Both the position numbers and the translations under genes were made by a program. From Halobacillus andaensis (GTDB taxonomy: Bacteria > Bacillota > Bacilli > Bacillales > Halobacillaceae): a stretch of DNA of 64,000 nt. Positions within the stretch are counted from its first letter, which is position 1. Each line of letters starts with the position of its first letter. The stretch is taken from the NCBI RefSeq assembly GCF_014636475.1, contig NZ_BMEL01000002.1, positions 682,001 to 746,000 on the forward strand, in the 5' to 3' direction. Positions 52,738 through 62,341 of the stretch are shown one piece after another. Under the pieces are notes generated by a model. It was not told the origin of the DNA. It saw only the letters and a list, made by a program, of their open reading frames with translations, and made no database searches.

Positions 52738-53597
52738 TGTCAGGTCCTAATTTTATAGGTGTAGGTGGTATGAAGTGTGCAACCACATGGATTTCTGAAT
52801 GTTTGAGGTACCATCCCGAGATATTCATAAGCCAAATTAAAGAAATCCATTATTTTTCAAGGCACTACAAGAATGGTTATAATTGGTACATTGAAAAAAA
52901 CTTCAAGGGTTCTGAGAATTATAAGGCTGTAGGAGAGTTTTCCACCTCCTATCTAGATGATGAGTTTGCACCAGAAAGAATTTATAACTCACTAGGTGAA
53001 GTTAAAATTGTAATATCATTAAGAAACCCTATTGAAAGGTTTATCTCTCATTATAAACATATTTACAGAAATGAGGATAAAGGGGAGAATCTAAATATTA
53101 GTAATATTAATATAGAAAATTACCAAAGAGCTATTAAATTATACCCAGAGTTGTTGGAGAAAGGTGAGTATTACAATCAATTAATGAATTATATTGAAAT
53201 TTTTGGAGAAAGCAATATACATATTATTCTTAAAGACGATATAGATAGAGAACCACAAACTGTCTTGGAAGATTTATATAATTTTTTGGAGGTTAAAAGT
53301 AATTATGTAGCAGCAACCACTAACAAAGAAGTTAGTATTGGTATAGTACCTAAATACTATAAATTAGAAAAAATCAGAGTAACTCTATACAAATTTATGA
53401 AGCGCAACGCACCATGGGTTATCCTACTAATCAGAAAGATTAGATTAGGTGAAATGTACAGAAAACTTAATAAAAAAAATGAAAATATAAAAGTCGATAA
53501 AAGAGTAAAAAAAGAATTGTTAAATCATTATAGGGACTCAACCATGAAAACTTCAAAATTACTAAATAAAAACTTAGACCATTGGTTAAAAATTTAA
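52737..53597 (+). CDS. Sulfotransferase 1 (PAPS-dependent)
   Basis: 286 residues from ATG 52737 (TGATG overlap with wzx; SD GAGGT). 5'-phosphosulfate loop FIGVGGMKCATTWISECL near the N-terminus and 3'-phosphate motif VISLRNPIERFISHYKH around residues 92-108, as in heparan sulfate and NodH-like sulfotransferases. Expected to transfer sulfate from PAPS to a sugar of the polysaccharide repeat. The PAPS supply genes lie downstream in the same operon. Confidence 0.88.
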   Translation: MSGPNFIGVGGMKCATTWISECLRYHPEIFISQIKEIHYFSRHYKNGYNWYIEKNFKGSENYKAVGEFSTSYLDDEFAPERIYNSLGEVKIVISLRNPIERFISHYKHIYRNEDKGENLNISNINIENYQRAIKLYPELLEKGEYYNQLMNYIEIFGESNIHIILKDDIDREPQTVLEDLYNFLEVKSNYVAATTNKEVSIGIVPKYYKLEKIRVTLYKFMKRNAPWVILLIRKIRLGEMYRKLNKKNENIKVDKRVKKELLNHYRDSTMKTSKLLNKNLDHWLKI

Positions 53598-53604
53598 AGG
53601 ATAA

Positions 53605-54837
53605 ATGGATATGATGAAGCGATTTTTAGACCCCTGTATTTACTTACCTTTTGTATTATTCTCAGGGAAGAGCTCTTTTGAAAGAATAGGAATAGAAATT
53701 CACCAAGAATATAGTATCACCTTATGTATTTTATCTTTTTGTGTTTTACTAACGATTATTAACAAATCAAAAAAAATGAATAGTATAAACATTACTTACT
53801 CAGAGAAATATTATATCACTTTCTTTTTAATGCTCTTGATTGGAGTAATAAACTCTCCAGTGCCGTATGAAGGTGTACAAAAAGTACTTGAATTTTCAAT
53901 AATTGTAGTAACCTGCTTATTAGCAACAATTAATCTGAGTAATAAGTATAATTTTGAAAATCTAGTATTAGGTTTTTTTATTATATCCTTTATTTTATTA
54001 ATTATTGCTCTTCCAAAAATATTATCACTCAACATCATTAATAGTGGTGTAAATGAAGCAAGGATCTCTGTCTTGGGCGGAGGACCTAACGTTTTTGGGA
54101 GGTTTATGTTTACAGGTCTGTTATCTGGACTGGTGATATTTTACTCAATAAAGAAAAATTTAAAACTTTATCTTAAAGTGATCTTCCTTGCTGTTCTCGC
54201 TTTATTCTGTATCGCGATAATTTTCTCAGGTTCACGAGGAGTTTACTTAGCTATGTTTGTGGCTTTTTTACTAGGTTTATTGCTCTTGTTTCTTAGTCGA
54301 AGGATAGTTATCAATATCAAATTACTATTTTTAATATTAATTACTCCTCCCCTATTGTTCTATATTTTTTCTAGTCAAATTACTTTCTTTTATGAAAGTA
54401 GGATCAAACACTTATTTAATGACGTAGAAGGCGGAAATTCTATAGGTGCGAGAAGAGATATGTATAGTGAAGCCATTAATATATTTTATGAAAATCCTTT
54501 TTTGGGCGAGGGTACAAACTCATTCCCTTTTTATAGTAAATGGGATATATATCCCCATAATCTAATTTTAGAGATAGCTGCAGAATTTGGGATATTAGGG
54601 TTAATTATATTATCTGTTTTTATAATATCTAATTTATTTAATTTTAATAAATTATTTATTCTCCAACAAAAAAACAAATCTTTACAAAGCTTTTCACTTG
54701 TCAGTTTTGGATTACTAGCTTTTACTTTTTCCTTAATTACAAGTCAATTTTCGGGAGACTTATTTGATAGTAGGTTTATATTTTTCTTTTCCGTTTTTTC
54801 TATGAATTTATACAAGGTTTTACCAATTGAAGAATAA
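53605..54837 (+). CDS. Wzy-type O-antigen/polysaccharide polymerase
   Basis: 410 residues, about 11 helices and a large external loop near residues 250-320 that includes FYENPFLGEGTNSFPFYSKW and YPHNLILEIAAEFGILGLII, the pattern of the Wzy_C/O-antigen ligase family. Joins lipid-linked repeat units outside the membrane. Confidence 0.88.
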   Translation: MDMMKRFLDPCIYLPFVLFSGKSSFERIGIEIHQEYSITLCILSFCVLLTIINKSKKMNSINITYSEKYYITFFLMLLIGVINSPVPYEGVQKVLEFSIIVVTCLLATINLSNKYNFENLVLGFFIISFILLIIALPKILSLNIINSGVNEARISVLGGGPNVFGRFMFTGLLSGLVIFYSIKKNLKLYLKVIFLAVLALFCIAIIFSGSRGVYLAMFVAFLLGLLLLFLSRRIVINIKLLFLILITPPLLFYIFSSQITFFYESRIKHLFNDVEGGNSIGARRDMYSEAINIFYENPFLGEGTNSFPFYSKWDIYPHNLILEIAAEFGILGLIILSVFIISNLFNFNKLFILQQKNKSLQSFSLVSFGLLAFTFSLITSQFSGDLFDSRFIFFFSVFSMNLYKVLPIEE

Positions 54838-54914
54838 TAAGGGATTTTCTGAGTAGTTTTATTTAAATTCAATATTGGAAATGACGTACCTAAATTAATT
54901 ATGGAGGCCAAGAA

Positions 54915-56135
54915 ATGCGTATATTATATATACATCAGTATTTTAAAACTAGAGGAGATGCTGGTGGCACAAGATCCTACGAGTTTGGAAGACATCTAGT
55001 TAACAAAGGTCATGAGGTAACTGTACTTACCACTGATATAAATTACGATTATCCTGTAGAAAAATTTAGTAAAAATGCGAAAGTTTATAATATAGATGGT
55101 ATGAAAGTAATTGCGGTCAAAGGAAAATATTCTAATTATATGAGTTATCCGAAGAGAATATTATCTTTTTTGTCTTTTATGATAAATTCTACTTTCATAA
55201 GTTTAAAAGAATCAAAAAAATATGATGTTATTTTTGCTACGTCTACTCCTTTAACAGTAGCTGTACCTGCTTTAATAACTAAGAAAATTAATAAAACCCC
55301 ATATATATTTGAAGTTAGGGATTTATGGCCGGAAGTCCCTATTAAAGTAGGCGCTATAAAAAATAAGATTATTATTAAGTTATTAAAGATTTTAGAAACC
55401 ACAACTTACAAAAATGCTGAACACATTGTAGCATTATCTCCTGGAATGCAAGATGGAGTTATAAATACTGGTATTAGTAAAAATAAAACCACTTTAGTAC
55501 CTAACTGCTCGGATATTGACTTGTTTGGTAAGAAAAATGCTAAAGCAGTTCCTATGTTGTCAACATTAAAGAAAAAGTATAATTTAATAGTTACTCATGG
55601 AGGTTCAATGGGCGTTGCCAACGGCCTAGACTATATTATTAAAACTGCAAAATATCTGAAAGAAAAAGGAGTTGAAGATATCTGTTTTGTCTTGACTGGA
55701 GATGGAAAAACTAAACCAAAACTTGAGAGCATGGTAAACAAACATAGATTAGATAATGTGATTTTTTTGGGGAAAATATCCAAGGAAAATATGCCTAATG
55801 TGCTGGAAGGAAGCGATATAACTTTAACTATATTTAAGAATTTACCTATTTTAGCTACTAATTCACCTAATAAGTTTTTTGATTCCTTAGCCGCAGCTAG
55901 GCCTACTATTGTAAATTCTAATGGATGGACTAAAGATATAGTTGAAGATAATCAAATTGGATTTTACGTAAATCCAGAGAAACCAAGTGAATTAGGGGAA
56001 TTATTAATTGACCTAAAGAAAGAAAAAGAGATGCTAAAAGAAATGGGAAGAAGGGCAAGACAACTTGCTGAAAAACAATATGATCGAAAAAAATTAGCTG
56101 AAAAAGTTGAAAAAATACTTTTGAATTATAAATAG
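54915..56135 (+). CDS. Glycosyltransferase family 4 (WbuB-like)
   Basis: 406 residues. GT-B fold: MRILYIHQYFKTRGDAGGTR, FEVRDLWPEVPIKVGA, VTHGGSMGVANGLDYII, and the donor-binding LATNSPNKFFDSLAAARPTI. WbuB-type enzymes transfer aminosugars such as L-FucNAc; donor here unknown. SD TGGAGG. Confidence 0.9.
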   Translation: MRILYIHQYFKTRGDAGGTRSYEFGRHLVNKGHEVTVLTTDINYDYPVEKFSKNAKVYNIDGMKVIAVKGKYSNYMSYPKRILSFLSFMINSTFISLKESKKYDVIFATSTPLTVAVPALITKKINKTPYIFEVRDLWPEVPIKVGAIKNKIIIKLLKILETTTYKNAEHIVALSPGMQDGVINTGISKNKTTLVPNCSDIDLFGKKNAKAVPMLSTLKKKYNLIVTHGGSMGVANGLDYIIKTAKYLKEKGVEDICFVLTGDGKTKPKLESMVNKHRLDNVIFLGKISKENMPNVLEGSDITLTIFKNLPILATNSPNKFFDSLAAARPTIVNSNGWTKDIVEDNQIGFYVNPEKPSELGELLIDLKKEKEMLKEMGRRARQLAEKQYDRKKLAEKVEKILLNYK

Positions 56136-56209
56136 AATTTAATTTATATAAGTGTTTCACCCTTTTACTAGTATCTAGTTTAGTGAAAGAGTTTAAAGGA
56201 GCGTGTATT

Positions 56210-56827
56210 GTGAAGGCTAAAAGAGTATTTGATATTTTAATGTCATTAGGCTGTCTATTTTTAATGAGTCCGTTTTTTCTCCTTATAGCAATAGCAATCC
56301 TAGTTGATGATGGAAGACCAGTCTTATTTAAACAACAAAGACTTGGATATGATGGGAAGCAGTTTTCTATATTTAAATTTAGAACAATGACTTCGGGGGA
56401 TCATTCTGAAAGTTATAATGATAAGCAGATAAAAATTAATCAAAAAGTAACTAGGCCAGGAGTATTATTAAGAAAAACAAGCTTAGATGAAACACCACAA
56501 CTTTTAAATATTCTTAAAGGGGACATGAGTATAATTGGGCCTCGCCCAGTGTTACCAAACCATTTACATAAGTATGATAATTACCAAAAACAAAGATTAG
56601 GTATGAAACCAGGGGTAACTGGTTGGGCCCAGGTGAATGGAAGACACTCAATTCCTTGGTCTAAGCGTATCGAATATGATGTTTGGTATGTCAAAAACTA
56701 TTCCTTTTTGTTAGATTTTAAAATCCTTCTTAAAACTATAAAAGTAGTTTTATTTAGGGAAGGGGTTTCAAATAATCAAACTATGGGTGAGCAAGAAGAT
56801 TTTGATGACAAAAGGAAGGAGAAGTAG
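56210..56827 (+). CDS. Priming sugar phosphate transferase (EpsL/PglC type)
   Basis: 205 residues from GTG 56210 (SD AAAGGAG). One N-terminal re-entrant helix, then the PglC-type core: FKQQRLGYDGKQFSIFKFRT, LRKTSLDETPQLLNILKGDM and SIIGPRPVLP. Transfers a sugar phosphate (often N,N'-diacetylbacillosamine in this small class) to undecaprenyl phosphate to start the repeat unit. Fits with the EpsC- and EpsN-like enzymes in the operon. Confidence 0.93.
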   Translation: MKAKRVFDILMSLGCLFLMSPFFLLIAIAILVDDGRPVLFKQQRLGYDGKQFSIFKFRTMTSGDHSESYNDKQIKINQKVTRPGVLLRKTSLDETPQLLNILKGDMSIIGPRPVLPNHLHKYDNYQKQRLGMKPGVTGWAQVNGRHSIPWSKRIEYDVWYVKNYSFLLDFKILLKTIKVVLFREGVSNNQTMGEQEDFDDKRKEK

Positions 56828-56831
56828 GTAA

Positions 56832-57638
56832 ATGAAAAATATTATTTCAATTCACGGAGCTCCTAGGTCCGGAACATCTTGGTTAGGACAGTTATTCGAT
56901 AGTTCGCCAGAAACAGTGTATAAATTTCAGCCTCTGTTTTCTTATAAATTTAAGAATAGAGTATTACCTCATAGTACTAAAGGAGAAATTGATCAATTTT
57001 TTAAAGAATTATATGTTACAAAAGATGTTTTTTTGGATCAAGCTGATAAGAAGAAAACAGGTTTTTATCCCTCATTTAAGAGTAAAGACTATAATCCACA
57101 TTCTTTAGTAATGAAAATGGTACGGTACCACTACATGATCCCTTCATTTCTAAAACATTTTGAAAATACTAAAGTAGTTGGTATTGTAAGGAATCCTGCA
57201 GCAGTAATGAATTCGTGGCGAAAAGCACCACGTGAATTTTTACCAGAATGGGACTTTGAAGAGCAATGGTATTTTGGGGAGAGTAAGAACTTATTTCGTC
57301 CTGAGGAATGGTATGGGTTCAATAAGTGGAAGGAACTCACAAATTTGTTTCTTTATATGGAATCAAAATATCCAAAGAAGTTTAAAGTGGTTAGATACGA
57401 GAATTTAGTTAGAGATACTAATAACGTTATTGATGATCTATTTGAGTTTGCATCATTGACGAAAAATAGTCAGACTAATGATTTTATTGGAAAGTCAAAA
57501 TCGCTACACCATGAAGACGTATATAGTGTTTTTAAGGGTAAGAAAGATATTCAAGAATGGGAGAGAGAATTACCAGATAATATAATAAATCGAATTTATA
57601 CAGAGGTGAAAGATACTCGTTTACATAGATTTTTGTAA
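56832..57638 (+). CDS. Sulfotransferase 2 (PAPS-dependent)
   Basis: 268 residues. P-loop-like ISIHGAPRSGTSWLGQLFDS at the start and VVGIVRNPAAVMNSWRKAP as 3'-phosphate binding motif near residues 113-131. A different sulfotransferase branch from the 52737 protein, so the two may modify different positions or sugars. SD AAGGAGAAG, 4 nt after the previous stop. Confidence 0.85.
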   Translation: MKNIISIHGAPRSGTSWLGQLFDSSPETVYKFQPLFSYKFKNRVLPHSTKGEIDQFFKELYVTKDVFLDQADKKKTGFYPSFKSKDYNPHSLVMKMVRYHYMIPSFLKHFENTKVVGIVRNPAAVMNSWRKAPREFLPEWDFEEQWYFGESKNLFRPEEWYGFNKWKELTNLFLYMESKYPKKFKVVRYENLVRDTNNVIDDLFEFASLTKNSQTNDFIGKSKSLHHEDVYSVFKGKKDIQEWERELPDNIINRIYTEVKDTRLHRFL

Positions 57639-57655
57639 TTTGGAGGTGAGTACTT

Positions 57656-58699
57656 ATTCTAAAAGTTTATGAAATTGGAAGTAACGATGGTCCTTGCTAT
57701 ATTACGAAGGGTTTAGACATTTATTATAACGTGGATTATATGAAAATTTATAATAGTACTAAAGATAAGGATATAATCTGTGTTGCCGAGTTTTACAAGG
57801 GTGGAAGCTTACAAATTATTTATCCTTTTTTCAAAAGGGAAATTCCTGACTCTAACGGAATGTTTGATATTAGTACTGTGTACGGTTATTCGGGCCCCTT
57901 AATTAAAAGTTTAAGTAGCCATATTGAAAAGACTGATGCTGATAGTCTAATTAAAGAATTCGATAAATCTTTTTCTGAGTATTGTCTCCAGAATAATATA
58001 GTATCTGAATTTGTAAGGTTCCATCCACTTGAAAAAAACGTTAATTATTTTTCTAATAGTTATGATATAAACTACGTTCGTGATACTGTTAAGATGAACT
58101 TGTCTGATGAAGAGACAATATGGGGAAATGTACACTCTAAAAAACGTAACATGATTAGAAAAGCAAAAAAAAATGGAGTGAAAATTGAATTTATTGATAA
58201 TCCATCTATTGAAGATATAGAAGATTTTTATAATATTTACATTGATACAATGAAAAAACAGAATGCACCAGAATCTTATTATTTTAATATTAGTTTTTTC
58301 TATAATACTTTTAAATACTTAGAAGAAAATGTGATATTAGTTAATGCTTACTTAGATGAAAGTATAGTATCATCTTCTATAGTTATGCTTTCATATCCAT
58401 CTGGACATTATCATTTTTCAGGAACGTTATCTAAAGGTTTAAAAGTAGCTGCCAATGACTTGTTATTGTATGAAACTAGCTTATTTCTTTTACAAAATGG
58501 GTTTAAATTTTTTCATTTAGGCGGAGGTTATGAAAGTAACTCAGATCCACTATTTAAATTTAAAATTAGATTCGCTAAAGATGGAACAATTCCATTTTAC
58601 ATTGGTAAGAAGATACACATACCAGATGTTTATAAAGAACTAACTTATAAAAAAGGAAATGATTTAACTACAAATTTTTTTCCTGCATATAGAAAGTAA
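57656..58699 (+). CDS. FemAB/GNAT-like (Acetyltransf_6) transferase, probably with an ATT start
   Basis: The conserved frame begins before the first normal start (GTG 57731): LKVYEIGSNDGPCYITKGLD IYYNVDYMKIYN, the usual N-terminus of this family. SD GGAGGTGA (57642-57649) points to ATT 57656, giving about 347 residues. Later parts include SKKRNMIRKAKKNGVKIEF and the GNAT-like FFHLGGGYESNSDPLFKFK. Such proteins add acyl or aminoacyl groups to glycans or wall precursors. A start-region frameshift is an alternative to the ATT start. Confidence 0.78.
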   Translation: MLKVYEIGSNDGPCYITKGLDIYYNVDYMKIYNSTKDKDIICVAEFYKGGSLQIIYPFFKREIPDSNGMFDISTVYGYSGPLIKSLSSHIEKTDADSLIKEFDKSFSEYCLQNNIVSEFVRFHPLEKNVNYFSNSYDINYVRDTVKMNLSDEETIWGNVHSKKRNMIRKAKKNGVKIEFIDNPSIEDIEDFYNIYIDTMKKQNAPESYYFNISFFYNTFKYLEENVILVNAYLDESIVSSSIVMLSYPSGHYHFSGTLSKGLKVAANDLLLYETSLFLLQNGFKFFHLGGGYESNSDPLFKFKIRFAKDGTIPFYIGKKIHIPDVYKELTYKKGNDLTTNFFPAYRK

Positions 58700-58726
58700 T
58701 ATTTTGTAGAAATGGAGTGTCAGACA

Positions 58727-59890
58727 ATGACTAATCATACATTAAATAAAGAAACTTTTTTTAATTTGGTGAATTTAGAATTAAAAGGAATTGATAGGGA
58801 GTCAAAGATAGACGAATCTTATGAATTAAAAAAGTTGACTATTAATAAATGGGCTATCTCTGATTTAGAACTTATAGGTATAGGAGGATTTAGCCCTCTT
58901 AAAGGTTTTATGGGCCAAGAAGATTATGAAAGAGTAGTAAAAGAACTACGCTTAAAAGATGGTACTGTATGGAGTATTCCTATTACTCTACCAGTGAATG
59001 AAGATCAAGCCGAAGAAATTAGTATTGGTGAAGAAGTAGCATTAGTTGGCGAAGACGGAGTAACTTACGGAACAATTAAAGTTGAAGAAAAGTATACATA
59101 CGATAAAGAAGTAGAAGCTCAAAATGTATACGGCACTATAGAAGAAGCACATCCTGGTGTGAAGAAAGTATATGAAAAGGGCAATGTTTACTTAGGTGGA
59201 CCAATCACTCTATTAAACCGTCCAGATCATGGTGGATTTGAAGATTACTACCTTGATCCTGCGGAAACTCGTCAAATGTTTGCTGATCTTGGCTGGAAAA
59301 CCATTGTTGGTTTCCAAACACGTAACCCTGTTCACCGAGCTCACGAACATATTCAAAAAACAGCATTGGAAGCTGTAGATGGCTTACTTCTTAACCCGCT
59401 AGTCGGTGAAACGAAATCTGATGATATTCCAGCGGATGTACGTATGGAAAGCTATGAAACGATTTTAAAAAACTACTATGTTGAAGACCGTGTGCGTTTA
59501 GTTATTTACCCCGCAGCAATGCGGTATGCTGGTCCACGTGAAGCAATCCTTCATGCGATTGTACGCAGAAATTATGGCTGTACTCACTTTATTGTAGGCC
59601 GTGACCATGCTGGTGTAGGTGACTACTATGGTACGTACGATGCGCAGGATCTAATCTCGGAATACGAAGATGAGTTAGGTATCAGTATCTTTAAGTTTGA
59701 GCATGCGTTCTACTGTGAAGTTTGTGAGAACATGGCTTCTGCTAAGACATGTCCACATGATAAAAAACATCATGTCCACTTAAGCGGAACTAAAGTGCGT
59801 GAACTTCTTCGTAATGGGGAGCGTCCACCAAAAGAATTCTCTCGTCCTGAGGTAGCCGATGTACTTATTAAAGGGATGAAACAAAACTAA
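58727..59890 (+). CDS. sat: Sulfate adenylyltransferase (ATP sulfurylase)
   Basis: 387 residues from ATG 58727 (SD GGAGTG; ATG 58712 is inside the SD). ATP-site motifs [15 protein letters not shown] and [12 protein letters not shown], and a C-terminal zinc-type cluster [20 protein letters not shown]. Makes adenylyl sulfate from ATP and sulfate. Codon use and base content return to chromosomal style here compared with the A/T-rich genes just upstream. Confidence 0.96.
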   Translation: MTNHTLNKETFFNLVNLELKGIDRESKIDESYELKKLTINKWAISDLELIGIGGFSPLKGFMGQEDYERVVKELRLKDGTVWSIPITLPVNEDQAEEISIGEEVALVGEDGVTYGTIKVEEKYTYDKEVEAQNVYGTIEEAHPGVKKVYEKGNVYLGGPITLLNRPDHGGFEDYYLDPAETRQMFADLGWKTIVGFQTRNPVHRAHEHIQKTALEAVDGLLLNPLVGETKSDDIPADVRMESYETILKNYYVEDRVRLVIYPAAMRYAGPREAILHAIVRRNYGCTHFIVGRDHAGVGDYYGTYDAQDLISEYEDELGISIFKFEHAFYCEVCENMASAKTCPHDKKHHVHLSGTKVRELLRNGERPPKEFSRPEVADVLIKGMKQN

Positions 59891-59902
59891 GGATGATCTA
59901 GC

Positions 59903-61678
59903 ATGACCTACGAAATGATCATAGTGATCATCGCTTTACTGCTTATGTTGGTCGGGCTTTTCTTTGAGGTAGCCCGGCCTGATTTATTAGTATTTTCTAC
60001 ACTTTTTTTATTCATTTTGCTAGGTTTTATTGAAACAGATGAAGCACTCGTCGGTTTTTCTAACCAAGGGATGCTGACGGTTGCATTACTGTTCATTGTA
60101 GCGGGCGTGTTTGAAAGAAGTGGCTTAGTAGAGAGGTTAATTTCTTCTTTTCTTGCAAGAGCAAAGTCCCATAAAGGGGCTTTATCAAGATTGATTGTCC
60201 CTGTTTCAGGCTTTTCGGCATTCTTAAATAACACACCAATTGTAGTAACTTTAACACCTATTATGAGGAAATGGGCTTCAGAGAACGACGTCGCTCCTTC
60301 TAAATATCTTTTACCGTTGTCGTACGCATCAATTCTTGGAGGCACGATTACGTTGATGGGGACCTCTACGAATCTAGTGATCCATGGTCTTATGCTGGAT
60401 TTTGGAATGGACGGCTTTTTATTTTTTCAATTAGCTGTTGTAGGCATACCTATTACTATTATTGGCTTACTTTACTTGATTTTTATTGGCCCAAAAGTTT
60501 TACCTAATCATCGAAGTTTAATTGACAAGGTGAGCGAGAGCACTAAAGATTATTTGAGTGAAATGGTCGTTACAGGTGATTTTCCTTATTTAAATAGAAC
60601 AGTAGGGGAAGCAGACTTGCGCAATCTAAAAGGTTTATACCTTATAGAAATTATACGTAGTTCAGGTAAGATCTCCCCTGTAACAAGAAAAACAAAGATT
60701 CAGGTAGGGGATCGATTAATATTTACTGGAATGATCTCAACAATTGCCGATTTGCAAAAACGTAAAGGATTGCAATTAGATACAGGTACAGATTTATCCC
60801 TAGACGATTTGAAAAATGGCAGCAACAAGCTTCAAGAAATCGTAGTATCCCATCAATCATCATTACTGGGGCGCTCCATTAAACAAAGCCGATTTCGAAA
60901 AAGGTATGATGCTGCTGTGATGGCTGTCCATCGTAACGATGAGAGAGTGGAAGGGAAAATAGGGGACATTGTTCCAAAAGCAGGAGATTTAATGCTCGTC
61001 GTTACTGGTGAAGAGTTCGAAGAGAAATCTCAAGAGCAAAAAGATTTTTACGTTATCTCTCCCGTACAACATCAGAAATTTTATGAAAACGAATCAAAGG
61101 GCTGGTTTGCTCTTATTTTGTTAATGAGTATGATCGCTTTAGTGACATTCCAAGTACTTTCGATTTTTAAAGCTATGGTCATCACGGCTGGAATCATGCT
61201 ATTAACAAAAATGATAACTCCTAAGCAGGCTAAACAATCTGTTCAGTTTCAAGTATTACTCTTAATTGCCAGTGCATTAGGAATAGGAAATGTAATCATA
61301 CAAACCGGTACGGCTAAGTGGATTGCAACACAGTTAGTTAATGGATTGGCTCCTCTCGGGGTTATTACTATTCTAATCGTTATTTATTGTTTAACGAATC
61401 TATTTACTGAGTTTATTACGAACAATGCAGCTGCTGTCATCATGTTTCCCATCGCATACGAGGTAGCCATAGATTCAGGAATCGATCCCATGGGCATAGC
61501 GATTTTAGTAGCTATTGCTGCATCAGCTAGCTTCTTATCGCCAATAGGATATCAAACAAATCTCATTGTTTATGGTCCTGGGGGGTATCGATTTAAAGAT
61601 TATATAAAAGTTGGATTACCTTTAACCCTACTTGTCATGGTCACTTCAGTATTTATCATTTATTATCAATTTGTATAG
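59903..61678 (+). CDS. SLC13/DASS family permease with central TrkA-C domains (probable sulfate importer)
   Basis: 591 residues. Two membrane halves with helical hairpin motifs FSAFLNNTPIVVTL and TEFITNNAAAVIMFP, TLMGTSTNLVIHG and SPIGYQTNLIV. Two RCK C-terminal (TrkA-C) domains lie between the halves (about 205-380). Family members carry sulfate or dicarboxylates with sodium; position between sat and cysC argues for sulfate. Confidence 0.9.
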   Translation: MTYEMIIVIIALLLMLVGLFFEVARPDLLVFSTLFLFILLGFIETDEALVGFSNQGMLTVALLFIVAGVFERSGLVERLISSFLARAKSHKGALSRLIVPVSGFSAFLNNTPIVVTLTPIMRKWASENDVAPSKYLLPLSYASILGGTITLMGTSTNLVIHGLMLDFGMDGFLFFQLAVVGIPITIIGLLYLIFIGPKVLPNHRSLIDKVSESTKDYLSEMVVTGDFPYLNRTVGEADLRNLKGLYLIEIIRSSGKISPVTRKTKIQVGDRLIFTGMISTIADLQKRKGLQLDTGTDLSLDDLKNGSNKLQEIVVSHQSSLLGRSIKQSRFRKRYDAAVMAVHRNDERVEGKIGDIVPKAGDLMLVVTGEEFEEKSQEQKDFYVISPVQHQKFYENESKGWFALILLMSMIALVTFQVLSIFKAMVITAGIMLLTKMITPKQAKQSVQFQVLLLIASALGIGNVIIQTGTAKWIATQLVNGLAPLGVITILIVIYCLTNLFTEFITNNAAAVIMFPIAYEVAIDSGIDPMGIAILVAIAASASFLSPIGYQTNLIVYGPGGYRFKDYIKVGLPLTLLVMVTSVFIIYYQFV

Positions 61679-61690
61679 GAGGAAATAATT

Positions 61691-62287
61691 ATGAGTGCAT
61701 CAAATTTAACGTGGCACGATTCAAAAGTAACAAAACAAGATCGTCAGAAGCAGAAAAATCACCAAAGCCCTGTCCTATGGTTTACCGGACTGTCAGGTTC
61801 AGGGAAGTCTACTCTATCTGTGGAAGTGGAAAAAGCTTTATTTGAATTAGGTATTCACTCTTACCGTCTGGATGGAGACAATGTAAGACAGGGGTTAAAT
61901 AAAAATTTAGGATTTAGTGCTGAAGATCGGACCGAAAACATCCGTCGTATTGGTGAAGTAGCTAAACTAATGAACGATGCAGGTGTACTTACTCTTACTG
62001 CTTTTATTTCTCCCTATCAAGAAGACCGCGACCAAGCACGTGAACTTTTTGAAGACGGAGAATTCATCGAAGTTTACACAAAATGTTCCTTAGAAGAAGC
62101 AGAAAACCGTGATCCTAAAGGGTTATATAAGAAGGCTCGTGCTGGAGAAATTAAAGGTTTCACAGGTATTGATGATCCATATGAAGAACCTGCGCAGGCC
62201 GAAATTGTTGTGGAAACAGATAAGTTAACTCTAGAGGAGTCTGTCGATAGAGTCGTATCTTACTTGAAAGATAACCAATACATTTAA
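61691..62287 (+). CDS. cysC: Adenylylsulfate kinase
   Basis: 198 residues, P-loop [40 protein letters not shown], and [15 protein letters not shown], all APS kinase hallmarks. Phosphorylates APS to PAPS, the donor for both sulfotransferases. SD AGGAGG. Confidence 0.96.
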   Translation: MSASNLTWHDSKVTKQDRQKQKNHQSPVLWFTGLSGSGKSTLSVEVEKALFELGIHSYRLDGDNVRQGLNKNLGFSAEDRTENIRRIGEVAKLMNDAGVLTLTAFISPYQEDRDQARELFEDGEFIEVYTKCSLEEAENRDPKGLYKKARAGEIKGFTGIDDPYEEPAQAEIVVETDKLTLEESVDRVVSYLKDNQYI

Positions 62288-62297
62288 CGATAATAGT

Positions 62298-62326
62298 CGT
62301 CAGCTTTCTGTGAGCTGGCGATTTTT
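62298..62326 (+). terminator. Internal terminator between cysC and cysQ
   Basis: CGTCAGCT (62298-62305) / AGCTGGCG (62313-62320) with one G-T pair, then T5. Followed directly by the cysQ SD, so it may reduce rather than end transcription. Confidence 0.7.
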
Positions 62327-62341
62327 ACTAGGAGGAATAAC

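Noticed and set aside
57647-57673. GTG start right after the SD upstream of the FemAB-like gene
   Set aside because: It ends after eight codons and is out of frame with the conserved protein.
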